A stretch of 64,000 nt of DNA, from NCBI GenBank assembly GCA_039586575.1, contig JBDHKD010000037.1, positions 1 to 64,000 on the forward strand. Direction: 5' to 3'. The stretch is from G020344215 sp039586575. Lineage in GTDB: Bacteria; Gemmatimonadota; Gemmatimonadetes; Palauibacterales; KS3-K002. A model generated the notes under the pieces. The model was not told the DNA's origin. It searched no databases and was given only the letters and a program-made list of their open reading frames with translations. Made by a program: the position numbers and the translations under genes. The first letter of the stretch is position 1, and the number at the start of each line of letters is the position of its first letter. Below are positions 1 through 8,079 of the stretch, in pieces.

Positions 1-68
1 GTAGCTCAATTGGACAGAGCACTGGGCTTCGGACCCAGGTGTTGGGGGTTCGAATCCTCCCGGGCGCG
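1..68 (+). tRNA. tRNA-Arg (anticodon TCG), 5' end cut by the window
   Basis: The D arm (4-20), anticodon arm (22-38), variable loop and T arm (44-60) all fold. The anticodon stem CTGGG/CCCAG encloses a 7-nt loop with TCG at 29-31, which reads the Arg codon CGA. The T loop is TTCGAAT. The 3' acceptor strand (61-67, CGGGCGC) implies a 5' strand GCGCCCG, so the first six bases lie outside the window. CCA is not encoded. A run of six T follows at 71-76. Confidence 0.93.
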
Positions 69-226
69 CCTTTTTTAAGAGATTCGGAAGTGAGAGCGCT
101 CGGGTTGAACTGGTTCGGGAACTCTCGAATCGAGAATCGGGGATTCGGGGATCTAGGGAGGTCAAGAGATGAGGGCAACGCCAAAGCGAGATGGCGCCCC
201 TGGTCCCCCGGGCCCCTCACTCCCCA

Positions 227-1246
227 CTAGTCGTCTCGGCCGATCTCGAGCATGCGGGCCAGCGCCAGGTGCGCCCGCTCGCGGACGTCGAGCGGTACCG
301 CCACCTCGTAGCGGCCGCGCCGCAGCGACTCCAGCGTATTCTCCAGGGTGATCCTCTTCATGTGGGGGCACAGCGTACAGGGCCTCACCAACTGCTTGTC
401 GGGGTGGGCCTCTTGCACATTGTCGGACATGGAGCACTCGGTGACCAGCAGGATCCGCTGCGCATCGCTGTTATCGACATACCCGACCATGGCCGTCGTC
501 GAACCGACAAAGTCCGCCTCGTCGCAGACGTCCGGCGAGCACTCGGGGTGCGCCAGGATGACGAGACCGGGGAACTGCTCGCGGTAGGAGCGCAACTCTT
601 CCACCGTGAACTGCTCGTGCACGATGCAGCGGCCCTTCCAGGCGATCACCTCGACGTCGGTTTCCTTCTGAACGTTCCGGGCCAGATACTCGTCGGGCAG
701 GAAGATCACCCGCTCGACGCCCAGCGACTCCACCACCGCGCGGGCGTTGGCTGATGTGCAGCAGATGTCGGATTCGGCTTTGATGGCCGCCGGCGTGTTC
801 ACGTATGTTACCACCGGCACTCCGGGGTACCGCTCCTTCATCAGACGGACGTCCTCCACGGTGATGCTCTCGCTCAGCGAGCAGCCGGCCTCGAGATCCG
901 GGATCAGCACTCGCTTCTCCGGGTTGAGGATCTTCGCCGTCTCGGCCATGAAGTGCACCCCGCAGAAGACGATCGTGCCTTCCTCGACCTCCATCGCCGC
1001 CTGCGCCAGGCCCAACGAGTCGCCCTGGAAATCGGCGATCCCGTAAAAGATCTGTGGCACCTGGTAGTTGTGTGCCAGGATCACTGCCCCCACCTGCTGC
1101 TTCAGGCGCAGTATCTCGTGGATGAACGGCGCCTGCATCCGCCACTCCGCCTCGGGCACCAGATCGCTGATCCTCTCGTAAATGGATGCCGTGGCCCGGG
1201 CGACTTCCGGCGTGTAGTCGAGGCTCTGAATCTTGCCGATCGTCAT
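227..1246 (-). CDS. nadA: quinolinate synthase NadA
   Basis: NadA condenses iminoaspartate with dihydroxyacetone phosphate to give quinolinate, the second step of de novo NAD synthesis, using a [4Fe-4S] cluster in the cytoplasm. The 339-residue length is normal. The three expected cluster cysteines are visible: C95 in CGVHFMAE, C236 in HPEC and C293 in CPHMK. The GDSLGLA and TYVNTPA substrate-site motifs are also present. The gene is alone on the - strand and divergent from the RNase P RNA gene. No nadB or nadC is in the window. The ATG start fits the family N-terminus. Confidence 0.97.
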   Translation of the reverse strand: MTIGKIQSLDYTPEVARATASIYERISDLVPEAEWRMQAPFIHEILRLKQQVGAVILAHNYQVPQIFYGIADFQGDSLGLAQAAMEVEEGTIVFCGVHFMAETAKILNPEKRVLIPDLEAGCSLSESITVEDVRLMKERYPGVPVVTYVNTPAAIKAESDICCTSANARAVVESLGVERVIFLPDEYLARNVQKETDVEVIAWKGRCIVHEQFTVEELRSYREQFPGLVILAHPECSPDVCDEADFVGSTTAMVGYVDNSDAQRILLVTECSMSDNVQEAHPDKQLVRPCTLCPHMKRITLENTLESLRRGRYEVAVPLDVRERAHLALARMLEIGRDD

Positions 1247-1377
1247 GATCTACCCTACAGAATTTCGCGGCCGCCGCCGCTGCGTGGGACAGTACCGATC
1301 CCGCCTCCCCCGTCGTGGGGGTGCTCGGAAGTCTTGATAAAGGCTGGGCGAAAATCAAGGCGCGGTGGCCGGCAGCC

Positions 1378-1406
1378 TTGACCGCGTAACGGCGGCACGG
1401 TGATAT
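1378..1406 (+). promoter_or_regulatory. sigma-70-type promoter of rnpB
   Basis: The -35 is TTGACC (1378-1383), followed by a 17-nt spacer and the -10 TGATAT (1401-1406). Transcription would start near 1413, exactly where the 5' strand of RNase P RNA helix P1 begins. That agreement supports both calls. Confidence 0.7.
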
Positions 1407-1412
1407 TGCGGG

Positions 1413-1786
1413 TGGCCGCGAGGGGGGCGGATGGGCCGCGGGTCGGCGCCTTCGGGTGCGCGGCTCGAGGAAAGTCCGAGCTCCTCAGGGCAGGGTGCCG
1501 GGTAACGCCCGGGCGGCGAAAGCCGACGGAAAGTGCCACAGAGAACAGACCGCCGGCGACCGTTCGCGGAAGCCGGTAAGGGTGAAACGGTGGGGTAAGA
1601 GCCCACCGCCCGTGCGGGTGACCGCCGGGGCACGGCAAACCCCACCCGGAGCAAGGCCAAGCAGGGGAGAGTGGTGGCCCGCCGCGTAATCATCCCCGGG
1701 TAGGCCGCATGAGGCGTCGGGTAACCGGCGTCCCAGACGAATGGCCCACTGGAACAGAACTCGGCTTACGGCTCCCCTCCGCGGCT
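1413..1786 (+). ncRNA. rnpB: RNase P RNA (M1 RNA, A-type)
   Basis: This is the catalytic RNA that removes the 5' leader of pre-tRNAs. Hallmarks in order are GAGGAAAGTCCGAGCTCC near 1467, the GGGCAGGGTGCC core, GGTAACGCCCGGG, ACAGAGAACA, GGTAAGGGTGAAACGG, a GGAGCAAGGCCAA segment, and the closing ACAGAACTCGGCTTACG near 1753. The 5' GGCCGCGAGGGG and the 3' CCCCTCCGCGGC (ending about 1785) pair as helix P1, which sets the ends to within a few bases. A GC-rich hairpin lies downstream near 1834-1850 but has no T tract, so termination there is uncertain. Confidence 0.95.
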
Positions 1787-1900
1787 TCAGTTAAGCGGCA
1801 TCGAGCATCGCACGGCGGACATCCCACACCGAGAGCGGCGGCGCCGAGGCGCCGTGATCGTTGAGCGTCGGACTTCGAGGCCCGCTCGGGGTTCGACGTT

Positions 1901-1928
1901 TTGTCCGCTGACCGGCGTACAGTATCAC
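1901..1928 (+). promoter_or_regulatory. possible promoter of the M16 peptidase pair
   Basis: TTGTCC (1901-1906), a 16-nt spacer and TATCAC (1923-1928) lie 20 bases before the GTG start. Both hexamers are imperfect, so this is a moderate call. Confidence 0.4.
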
Positions 1929-1947
1929 CTACACGCGAGAATCCACC

Positions 1948-3240
1948 GTGACCAAGAGCGGTGTCGTTCATTTCGATTTCAAAGAGCGGACCCTGGACAA
2001 CGGTCTGCGGGTGATCGTGCAGGAGGATCACACCACGCCCGTCGTTTCCGTGCACATCATGTATCATGTGGGGTCGAAGCACGAACGACCGGGCCGGACG
2101 GGGTTCGCGCACCTGTTCGAGCACCTCATGTTCCAAGGCTCGGAGCACGTGCGCGACGACGCCCACTTCAGGCTCATCCAGGACGCCGGCGGCACGCTGA
2201 ACGGGAGCACCTGGTTCGACCGGACGAACTACTTCGAGACCTTGCCGGCGAACGAGCTCGATCTGGGGCTGTGGTTGGAGTCGGATCGTCTGGGCTGGTT
2301 CGAATCCGCCATCACGCAGGAGAAACTGGACAACCAGCGTGACGTCGTGAAGAACGAGCGGCGGCAATCGTACGAGAATCGGCCCTACGGCCTGGCCGTG
2401 GAGACGATTCTGGGGATGGCGTATCCGGAAGGTCACCCCTACCGGCACCCGACCATCGGGTACATGGAGGACCTGGACGCGGCCAGCCTGGATGACGTCC
2501 GTGAGTTCTTCCGTACGTTCTACGCGCCGGACAATGCGGTGCTGGTGTTGGTCGGCGACCTGGAAGCCGAGCGCGGGTTCGATGCTGCGGCGAAGTATTT
2601 CGGTGAGATTCCACGTGGGCCTGGTGCCCGGCAGGTCACGGCCCCGTCGGTGCCTCCGGTGGTCGAGGTGCGCGAGAAGATCTATGACAACGTGCAGTTT
2701 CCGCGCGTCTATGTCTTCCACCATTCGCCGGCCTTAGGAAAACCCGGCTTCGAGGCTATCGACGTGTTGAGCTATCTGCTCTCGGATGGCAAGAGCTCGC
2801 GACTGTACCAGAAGCTCGTATATGAGGAGCGCATCGCGCAGGATGTGTCGGCGCAGGTCTGGCCGACGGAAGACTGCGGTCTGTCGTTCGTCGTGGCCAC
2901 GGCGCGCCCGGGTGTCACCGCGGAGACGCTGGAGTCGGCGATCCTCGATATCCTGGAGGGCACGCGGGGCGGCACGATCAGCGAGCGCGAGGCGGAGGGT
3001 GGAGTGAACCGCGCGCTGCGCGAGCTGGTCAACGCGTTGGACGGGGTGGGGAATCGCAGCGATGCGATCGCGACGGCCGCGACGTTTCTCGGTCACCCCG
3101 AGTACGTAAACGAGTTGTTCGAGCGAGTGCAGGCGGTGACGCCTGAGAATATGGTAGCCGTGGCGAACGAATGGCTGGTCCCCGAACAGCGGGCCACCTT
3201 GTATGTACTTCCAGAGAAATCGGGAGTAGGTGGAGCGTGA
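1948..3240 (+). CDS. M16 family zinc peptidase, catalytic subunit
   Basis: The 430-residue pitrilysin/processing-peptidase-like protein carries the inverted zinc motif HxxEH as H55-L-F-E58-H59 in its N-terminal M16 domain, followed by the conserved NERRQSYENRPYG region. An M16_C domain fills the second half. It probably degrades peptides. I see no convincing signal peptide from the chosen start. The GTG start at 1948 has no good Shine-Dalgarno, and its GTG codon follows a candidate promoter closely. It overlaps the next M16 gene by 4 bases, so the two are probably made together as a heterodimer. Confidence 0.92.
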   Translation: MTKSGVVHFDFKERTLDNGLRVIVQEDHTTPVVSVHIMYHVGSKHERPGRTGFAHLFEHLMFQGSEHVRDDAHFRLIQDAGGTLNGSTWFDRTNYFETLPANELDLGLWLESDRLGWFESAITQEKLDNQRDVVKNERRQSYENRPYGLAVETILGMAYPEGHPYRHPTIGYMEDLDAASLDDVREFFRTFYAPDNAVLVLVGDLEAERGFDAAAKYFGEIPRGPGARQVTAPSVPPVVEVREKIYDNVQFPRVYVFHHSPALGKPGFEAIDVLSYLLSDGKSSRLYQKLVYEERIAQDVSAQVWPTEDCGLSFVVATARPGVTAETLESAILDILEGTRGGTISEREAEGGVNRALRELVNALDGVGNRSDAIATAATFLGHPEYVNELFERVQAVTPENMVAVANEWLVPEQRATLYVLPEKSGVGGA

Positions 3241-4616
3241 CGGCGAGCGGATCGTTTGATCGTAGCCGGCGTCCAGCCGCCGGATCGGCGCCCAAGATCG
3301 CGTTGCCAGCGTTCACCCGCCTGCGGCTCGCGAACGGGCTGAACGTGCTCTCGGTTCGCCACGATGACATGCCCGAGATCTCGGCGCGTCTGGTCTTTGG
3401 CCATGGAGCGTGCGAGGACGGCGAGGGCTACGCGGGCTCGGCGCTGCTGGTCGCGCGCGCGCTCACCGAGGGGACGGCCGAGCGAGCGGCCCGCGATGTG
3501 GCTGCCTGGCTCGACTATCTGGGCGCACGGTTCAGCCTCGATGTCGATCACGACTCCTCACTCCTCAGCCTGCACTTCCTGAGCCGGGTCATGGACGGCG
3601 CTTTCGAGTTTCTGGCCGAGATCGTCGCGCGCCCCGCCTTCGAGGCGGCGGAAGTGGAGCGGTTGCGGGATGAGCGGCTGGATGAGATCGCCAGCGGCCT
3701 GGACGAGCCGCGTATCATAGCGAATCTGCGTATGGGGGAGGCGAGCTTCGGCGAGCATCCCTACGGGATGAGGACGGGTGGGGTGGAGGAAACGGTCCGG
3801 CAGATAGCACCGGAGACCTTGCGAGACTTCCACTCCCGCTTCTATCGGCCCAGCGGCGCGACGCTGATCCTGGTGGGTGACGTCCCCGGGCCGGACGAGT
3901 TGAGAGAGCGGCTGGAGAGAGCCTTTGCCGCCTGGGCTGGCGAGACGGCCGCGGCCCGGCCGCTGGACGAGCCCGAGCCGATTGAAGCGCGGCAGCTCTG
4001 GGGCATTCCGCGGGCCGGGCCGCAGAGCGAGGTCCGCGTGGGCGGCGTGGGGATCGCCCGGCGCGACCCCGGCTATGGCGCCATGCTGGTGATGAACGCG
4101 ATCCTCGGTGGCCTGTTCAGCTCGCGCATCAACATGAACCTGCGTGAGGACAAGGGCTGGACCTATGGGGCGACCTCGCGCTTCGAGGCACGGAAGCAGG
4201 CCGGCCCGTTCTACGTGGCCACGGCCGTCGACGCGGCCGCCACGGTCGATGCGGTGCGGGAGATCCTCGCCGAGATGGAGCGAATGAAAACCGAGCCGCC
4301 TGGCACCGACGAGCTCGAGTTGGCGGTCAACGCTCTGACCCTGTCGCTCCCGCGGCTGTTCGAGACCGTGGACCAGGTCTCGGGACGCATCGCTCATCAG
4401 GTCGTGCACCGGCTACCTGACGACTATTGGGAGAGCTACCCCGACCAGATCAGGGCCGTGACCGCGGCCGACGTGCAGCGAATAGCCGAGCGGGTCCTGG
4501 CCACTGAGCGCGCGGCCATCGTTGTCGTGGGGCCGGTTCTCGACTTCCGCCGCGAGTTCGAGGCGCTGGGCCGGTTGGAGATTCGCGACGTCCACGGCCG
4601 CCCTGTGGAGGCCTAG
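3237..4616 (+). CDS. M16 family protein, non-catalytic partner
   Basis: This 459-residue M16 homologue follows the catalytic gene with a GTGA overlap. Where HxxEH should be it reads ALLVARAL, so it cannot bind the catalytic zinc. It keeps the C-terminal NMNLREDKGWTYG segment, which contacts substrate in the regulatory subunits of two-chain M16 peptidases. By analogy with bacterial two-subunit M16 enzymes it likely forms the other half of the peptidase chamber. An open frame extends upstream inside the previous gene, but the overlapping GTG is the natural start. Confidence 0.9.
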   Translation: MTASGSFDRSRRPAAGSAPKIALPAFTRLRLANGLNVLSVRHDDMPEISARLVFGHGACEDGEGYAGSALLVARALTEGTAERAARDVAAWLDYLGARFSLDVDHDSSLLSLHFLSRVMDGAFEFLAEIVARPAFEAAEVERLRDERLDEIASGLDEPRIIANLRMGEASFGEHPYGMRTGGVEETVRQIAPETLRDFHSRFYRPSGATLILVGDVPGPDELRERLERAFAAWAGETAAARPLDEPEPIEARQLWGIPRAGPQSEVRVGGVGIARRDPGYGAMLVMNAILGGLFSSRINMNLREDKGWTYGATSRFEARKQAGPFYVATAVDAAATVDAVREILAEMERMKTEPPGTDELELAVNALTLSLPRLFETVDQVSGRIAHQVVHRLPDDYWESYPDQIRAVTAADVQRIAERVLATERAAIVVVGPVLDFRREFEALGRLEIRDVHGRPVEA

Positions 4617-4642
4617 CTCCGGCGCGGGCCATCGCCATTCTC

Positions 4643-6022
4643 ATGCCTGCAACGATTACCGTTCGCCTGCTCGACCTCTTCCGCGTCGGCATCGGACCGA
4701 GCTCCAGCCACACGGTGGGACCGATGCGCGCGGCACGCCTCTTCCGCCAGGCGTGCCTGGCCGCCGCGCTGCTCCCCGAACGCATCGAAGTCGACCTCAA
4801 AGGGTCGTTGAGCGCCACCGGCAGAGGTCATCTGACGGACCACGCGGTACTGGCGGGGCTGCACGGCTGGGATCCCGAGACTTGCGACATCGACGCCGTC
4901 CACGCGCTACCGGGAAGACTCGGCGAAGACCCCGCTGTTCCCTGGGGCGATGACACCGTCCGCGTCCACCCCAGCGCGATCCGGTTTCTGCGGCGCCACG
5001 AGTACCGCGACGAAGCACTGCCGCACCCGAACACCCTCGTGCTGCGGGCATGCGTCGGTGAGCAGACCGTCTTCGAGCAGACGTGGTGTTCGCTGGGCGG
5101 CGGATTCGTGAAGCTCGCCGGCAGCGAGAACGTGGACCCCTTCCCGGCGCCGCCCGCCCCGCCGCGCCATCCATTCCACGACTGCGCTTCGCTCTTGGAT
5201 GCGGCACGCGCCATCAACGGCTCCATCGGTGATGTCATCCTCGCCAACGAGGCGGTTTGGGAATCGCGCCCTGGAGAATCTGCCGAGGGACTCGACCGCG
5301 TCTGGGAGGCCTTCCGTGCTTGCATCGCACGCGGCCTCGCGCAGCGTGGAACGCTTCCCGGCGGCCTGGGCGTCAAGCGCCGGGCCGCCGAGATGATCCA
5401 GCGCCTCGAGAGTGGCCGGGTCGAGGCCCCCTACGCGCCCGTGGCGCGCGCGCAGGCCTACGCCTTCGCCGTCAACGAAGAGAACGCGGCGGGCGGACGG
5501 GTCGTGACCGCCCCGACCAATGGGGCCGCCGGCATCGTACCAGCCGTGCTGGTCGAAGCGGCCGAGCGTCTACAGCTCAAGCGAACCACGATCCGCTCCG
5601 CGCTGGCGACCGCCGCGGCCATCGGCATGCTCGTCAAGACCCACGCGAGCCTCTCGGGTGCCGAGGTCGGGTGCCAGGGGGAGGTGGGAACGGCGACCGC
5701 GATGGCCGCCGCTGCCCTCTGCCAGATCCTGGGCGGCGAGCTGAGACAGGTGGAGAACGCCGCCGAGATCGCCATCGAGCACAACCTCGGCCTCACCTGC
5801 GATCCGATCCGCGGCCTCGTCCAAGCCCCCTGCATCGAGCGCAACGCCATGGGCGTCGCCAAGGCTTGGAGCGCCGCGCAACTCTCCCTCCACTCCGTCG
5901 TTGAACCCGTCGTCAGCCTCGACCGCGTCATCCGCGTCATGAAGCGCACGGGAGACGACATGCGTCGCGAGTACAAGGAGACCAGCGAAGCGGGGCTCGC
6001 CGTCTCTCTCCCCGAGTGCTAG
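4643..6022 (+). CDS. sdaA: L-serine ammonia-lyase, iron-sulfur-dependent, single-chain
   Basis: The enzyme deaminates L-serine to pyruvate and ammonia using an oxygen-sensitive [4Fe-4S] cluster. The 459-residue single-chain form contains the beta domain first (VGIGPSSSHTVGP near residue 15) and the alpha domain after it, with PTNGAAGIVPA and the cysteine motifs GCQGEVG and CDPIRG plus APCIERN expected to hold the cluster. The ATG at 4643 gives the normal N-terminus. It is 26 bases from the M16 pair and could share their transcript. No terminator is obvious after it. Confidence 0.96.
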   Translation: MPATITVRLLDLFRVGIGPSSSHTVGPMRAARLFRQACLAAALLPERIEVDLKGSLSATGRGHLTDHAVLAGLHGWDPETCDIDAVHALPGRLGEDPAVPWGDDTVRVHPSAIRFLRRHEYRDEALPHPNTLVLRACVGEQTVFEQTWCSLGGGFVKLAGSENVDPFPAPPAPPRHPFHDCASLLDAARAINGSIGDVILANEAVWESRPGESAEGLDRVWEAFRACIARGLAQRGTLPGGLGVKRRAAEMIQRLESGRVEAPYAPVARAQAYAFAVNEENAAGGRVVTAPTNGAAGIVPAVLVEAAERLQLKRTTIRSALATAAAIGMLVKTHASLSGAEVGCQGEVGTATAMAAAALCQILGGELRQVENAAEIAIEHNLGLTCDPIRGLVQAPCIERNAMGVAKAWSAAQLSLHSVVEPVVSLDRVIRVMKRTGDDMRREYKETSEAGLAVSLPEC

Positions 6023-6533
6023 CCAGTCCCCCCTAAGCGCCGCCACCTCGATTTTCGGTATGTATTCGGTTACATTGTTTGCATAGGGCCGGCCGTTCGG
6101 TCGGCGCGTCGGCGCGACGGTCCGCCGCCCGCCACGCTATCCCTTTCAGTGGGAAGGGCTTATACCACGGGTCGCCTGTCGGCTGCCGCGCTCTGGGAAA
6201 CCCTGGCGGCCTTCGGAGCGTCTATTAATAATGGAGAGCGGAACAGATGTGGGGGCCCGGTGGAATGGTGTCAGGGCTTACAGACAGCGGCGCACCGGGG
6301 TCCGGACCGCCGGCGGTCGGCCGGTCGTAAATACTGAGAGGGGTCAGACAGAAGTACTGAAAAACTTGCACGATGCGAGGCTGGGGCCTCCAGGGAGCAG
6401 CGGGCGCGCAGAAGCTCGAACTACGCGTGCCGGCAGGACTTAGCCGATCGGGCCGGCTGGCGTGAGCTGTGCTGCGGTCCGGGAATGGAACCTGCACTGG
6501 CGTGGGGGCGGGAGAAAAAGGGGGACCCAGAAC
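6023..6533. other. 511-base non-coding stretch upstream of the ECF sigma gene
   Basis: I find no credible gene here: the longest frames are short and show no family features. The stretch holds an ECF-like promoter at 6196-6224, which would give a 5' leader of about 300 nt before the sigma factor start at 6534. It also contains several GC-rich inverted segments near 6088-6130. A long leader for a sigma gene may be regulatory, but I recognise no known riboswitch. Confidence 0.6.
6196..6224 (+). promoter_or_regulatory. ECF-type promoter upstream of the sigma factor
   Basis: GGAAAC (6196-6201), a 17-nt spacer and CGTCTA (6219-6224) match the GGAAC...CGTC pattern recognised by many RpoE-like ECF sigma factors. 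Its place upstream of an ECF sigma gene suggests autoregulation. Confidence 0.5.
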
Positions 6534-7253
6534 ATGATCGAGAACGAAGAAAAGGGCGGCGTTGCGCTAGTGGAGCCGCAAGCGGGCCCCGCGCAGGCAT
6601 CGCCGAAGTCGGAAGGGTCGCAGGAAGAGATGGCACGGCTAGCGAAGAAGAGAGCCGACGTGCACGAGGCTGCACTCGCCGAGCTGCAGGACAACGAGCT
6701 CGTGGCGCGGTTTCTGGATGGCAACGGTCTGGCTTTTCCCGAGCTGGTCCGCCGCTACCAGTCCCGGCTGCTCAACTTCATCTACCGGACGATCGGTGAC
6801 CGGGACCGGGCGGAGGACCTGGTCCAGGAGACTTTCATCCGGGTGTATCGCCACCTGCACCGCTTCGACCAGACCAAAAAGTTCTCGACCTGGATCTACA
6901 CGATCGCCAGCAACCTGGCCAAGAACGAGTTGCGTAACCGCTCGCGGAACCCGCTCGTCCTCTTCCAGACCATCAAGAAGAACTGGGAGGCGGACCACCG
7001 GCCCCTTCAGTGGGAAGACCCCCACCACCGGCCGGACGACCTCTACCGCAAACGCCACCTGCGGGCCATGGTCGAGAAGGCGGTCGAACAGCTGCCCGAG
7101 CACCACCGCGTCGTCTTCGTGCTCCGCGAGATGGAAGGTAAGACGTACGAGGAGATCTCCGAGATCACCGGCGTCAACCTGGGCACCGTCAAGTCGCGGC
7201 TCAACCGGGCCCGCAACAACTTCGCGCAGATCATCGCCCCGATGCTCCGCTGA
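6534..7253 (+). CDS. ECF RNA polymerase sigma factor (sigma-24/RpoE-like)
   Basis: The 239-residue protein has sigma region 2 (FPELVRRYQSRLLNFIYR, then DLVQETFIRVYRHL and FSTWIYTIASNLAKNELR) and region 4 (LPEHHRVVFVLREMEG, then EEISEITGVNLGTVKSRL as the helix-turn-helix). An acidic tail of about 55 residues precedes region 2, longer than in most ECF factors. The ATG at 6534 is chosen because GGGGGACC sits just before it; an upstream frame lacks this. A terminator and an anti-sigma candidate follow. It probably controls an envelope-stress regulon and its own gene. Confidence 0.94.
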   Translation: MIENEEKGGVALVEPQAGPAQASPKSEGSQEEMARLAKKRADVHEAALAELQDNELVARFLDGNGLAFPELVRRYQSRLLNFIYRTIGDRDRAEDLVQETFIRVYRHLHRFDQTKKFSTWIYTIASNLAKNELRNRSRNPLVLFQTIKKNWEADHRPLQWEDPHHRPDDLYRKRHLRAMVEKAVEQLPEHHRVVFVLREMEGKTYEEISEITGVNLGTVKSRLNRARNNFAQIIAPMLR

Positions 7254-7284
7254 GCGGAGGACGCATCGGGGGACGGGCCAATTC

Positions 7285-7310
7285 AGCGCCAGCCAGTGGC
7301 TGGCGCTTTT
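7285..7310 (+). terminator. intrinsic terminator after the ECF sigma gene
   Basis: A perfect 10-bp stem, AGCGCCAGCC / GGCTGGCGCT, with an AGT loop is followed by a T run (TTT, then CTGTG). It separates the sigma gene from the anti-sigma candidate. Confidence 0.85.
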
Positions 7311-7372
7311 CTGTGTCCTTTCTTACGTTGTAGCACCCCTCCAAGCTGGGCTGCGAATCCCGGAACGGTTAT

Positions 7373-7399
7373 GGAACACTGTGGGCGTTGGGGCGTAGA
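7373..7399 (+). promoter_or_regulatory. ECF-like promoter upstream of the anti-sigma candidate
   Basis: GGAACA (7373-7378), a 15-nt gap (16 if the -35 is read as GGAAC) and CGTAGA (7394-7399) resemble an ECF promoter and lie 33 bases before the GTG start. This would let the sigma factor drive its own inhibitor independently after the terminator. Confidence 0.45.
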
Positions 7400-7431
7400 A
7401 GGGTCGTTCCACCGATACTCAACCGGGCGTT

Positions 7432-8022
7432 GTGGAGTTCGGCCTCGGGGCGCGCGAAATGGAATGTGAAGAGTTCTTAGCGGACTACTCGGACTTCCTC
7501 GACGAGCGGTTCGAGGAGCACACGTCAACCAGCTACCGTGAGCATGTGCTGAGCTGCGGGTCGTGCGCCGAGTACGACCGAGTGGTGCGTGACGGTCTGG
7601 ACCTGGTTAGGGGTCTGGAATCGCCGCTGTCATGTCCCGACATTCTTCCCCTGGTGAAAGACCGTGTGTTGGGGCCGCAGTGGGACTACGGTGAGCGGTC
7701 TCGCGGACTGGAGCGGGGAGCGATGATCGCCGGGCTGGCGGCGATCACGCTGGTTGTGACGAGTTTGCTGGCGACGCTTGGGTCCGATCGGGTGACGGTG
7801 GAGTTGCCGCCGGTGGTCGTCGAGCCGGCGGTCGCAGAAGACCTCCCATCGCTCTGGGGGCCGGCGCCCAGGTTCACGACCTCGATCAGCCTGTTGCAGG
7901 TACCCGATCTGGCGAACGACCGGTTGTTCGAGTCGCCTCGCGAGCGTCTGGCTGTTTTCCGGGCGCCACTCCGCACGGCGAGCCACCAGCCGCCACAGGG
8001 CGAACAGGTAGTGATGGAGTAG
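7432..8022 (+). CDS. putative zinc-binding (ZAS) transmembrane anti-sigma factor
   Basis: The protein (196 residues from GTG 7432, 187 from ATG 7459) has an N-terminal cytoplasmic domain with H-x3-C-x2-C (HVLSCGSC), the signature of ZAS anti-sigma domains. One membrane segment (about residues 95-115, AMIAGLAAITLVVTSLLATL) and a C-terminal part of about 80 residues, presumably periplasmic and not recognised, follow. Its position after an ECF sigma gene supports the role of sequestering that sigma factor. Neither start has a clear Shine-Dalgarno; the ATG gives the more typical ECEEF N-terminus. Confidence 0.8.
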   Translation: MEFGLGAREMECEEFLADYSDFLDERFEEHTSTSYREHVLSCGSCAEYDRVVRDGLDLVRGLESPLSCPDILPLVKDRVLGPQWDYGERSRGLERGAMIAGLAAITLVVTSLLATLGSDRVTVELPPVVVEPAVAEDLPSLWGPAPRFTTSISLLQVPDLANDRLFESPRERLAVFRAPLRTASHQPPQGEQVVME

Positions 8023-8044
8023 GGCGGCGGCTCGTCACTCTGTG

Positions 8045-8074
8045 TTGACACTCTTCGATTACCCTTCCAATACT
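8045..8074 (+). promoter_or_regulatory. promoter of holA, possibly leaderless
   Basis: TTGACA (8045-8050), an 18-nt spacer and AATACT (8069-8074) form a good promoter. The holA ATG is at 8080, where transcription would begin, and there is no Shine-Dalgarno between, so the mRNA may be leaderless. Confidence 0.55.
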
Positions 8075-8079
8075 TCGGC

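Noticed and set aside
39..230. A 63-codon frame starting inside the tRNA
   Set aside because: It begins in the tRNA anticodon region and has no coding signature.
227..754. A 187-codon + strand frame across nadA
   Set aside because: It mirrors nadA codons and shows no family features; nadA on the - strand is certain.
1690..2724. A 344-codon - strand frame over the rnpB end and the first M16 gene
   Set aside because: It overlaps a structural RNA and a catalytic peptidase gene and has shadow-frame composition.
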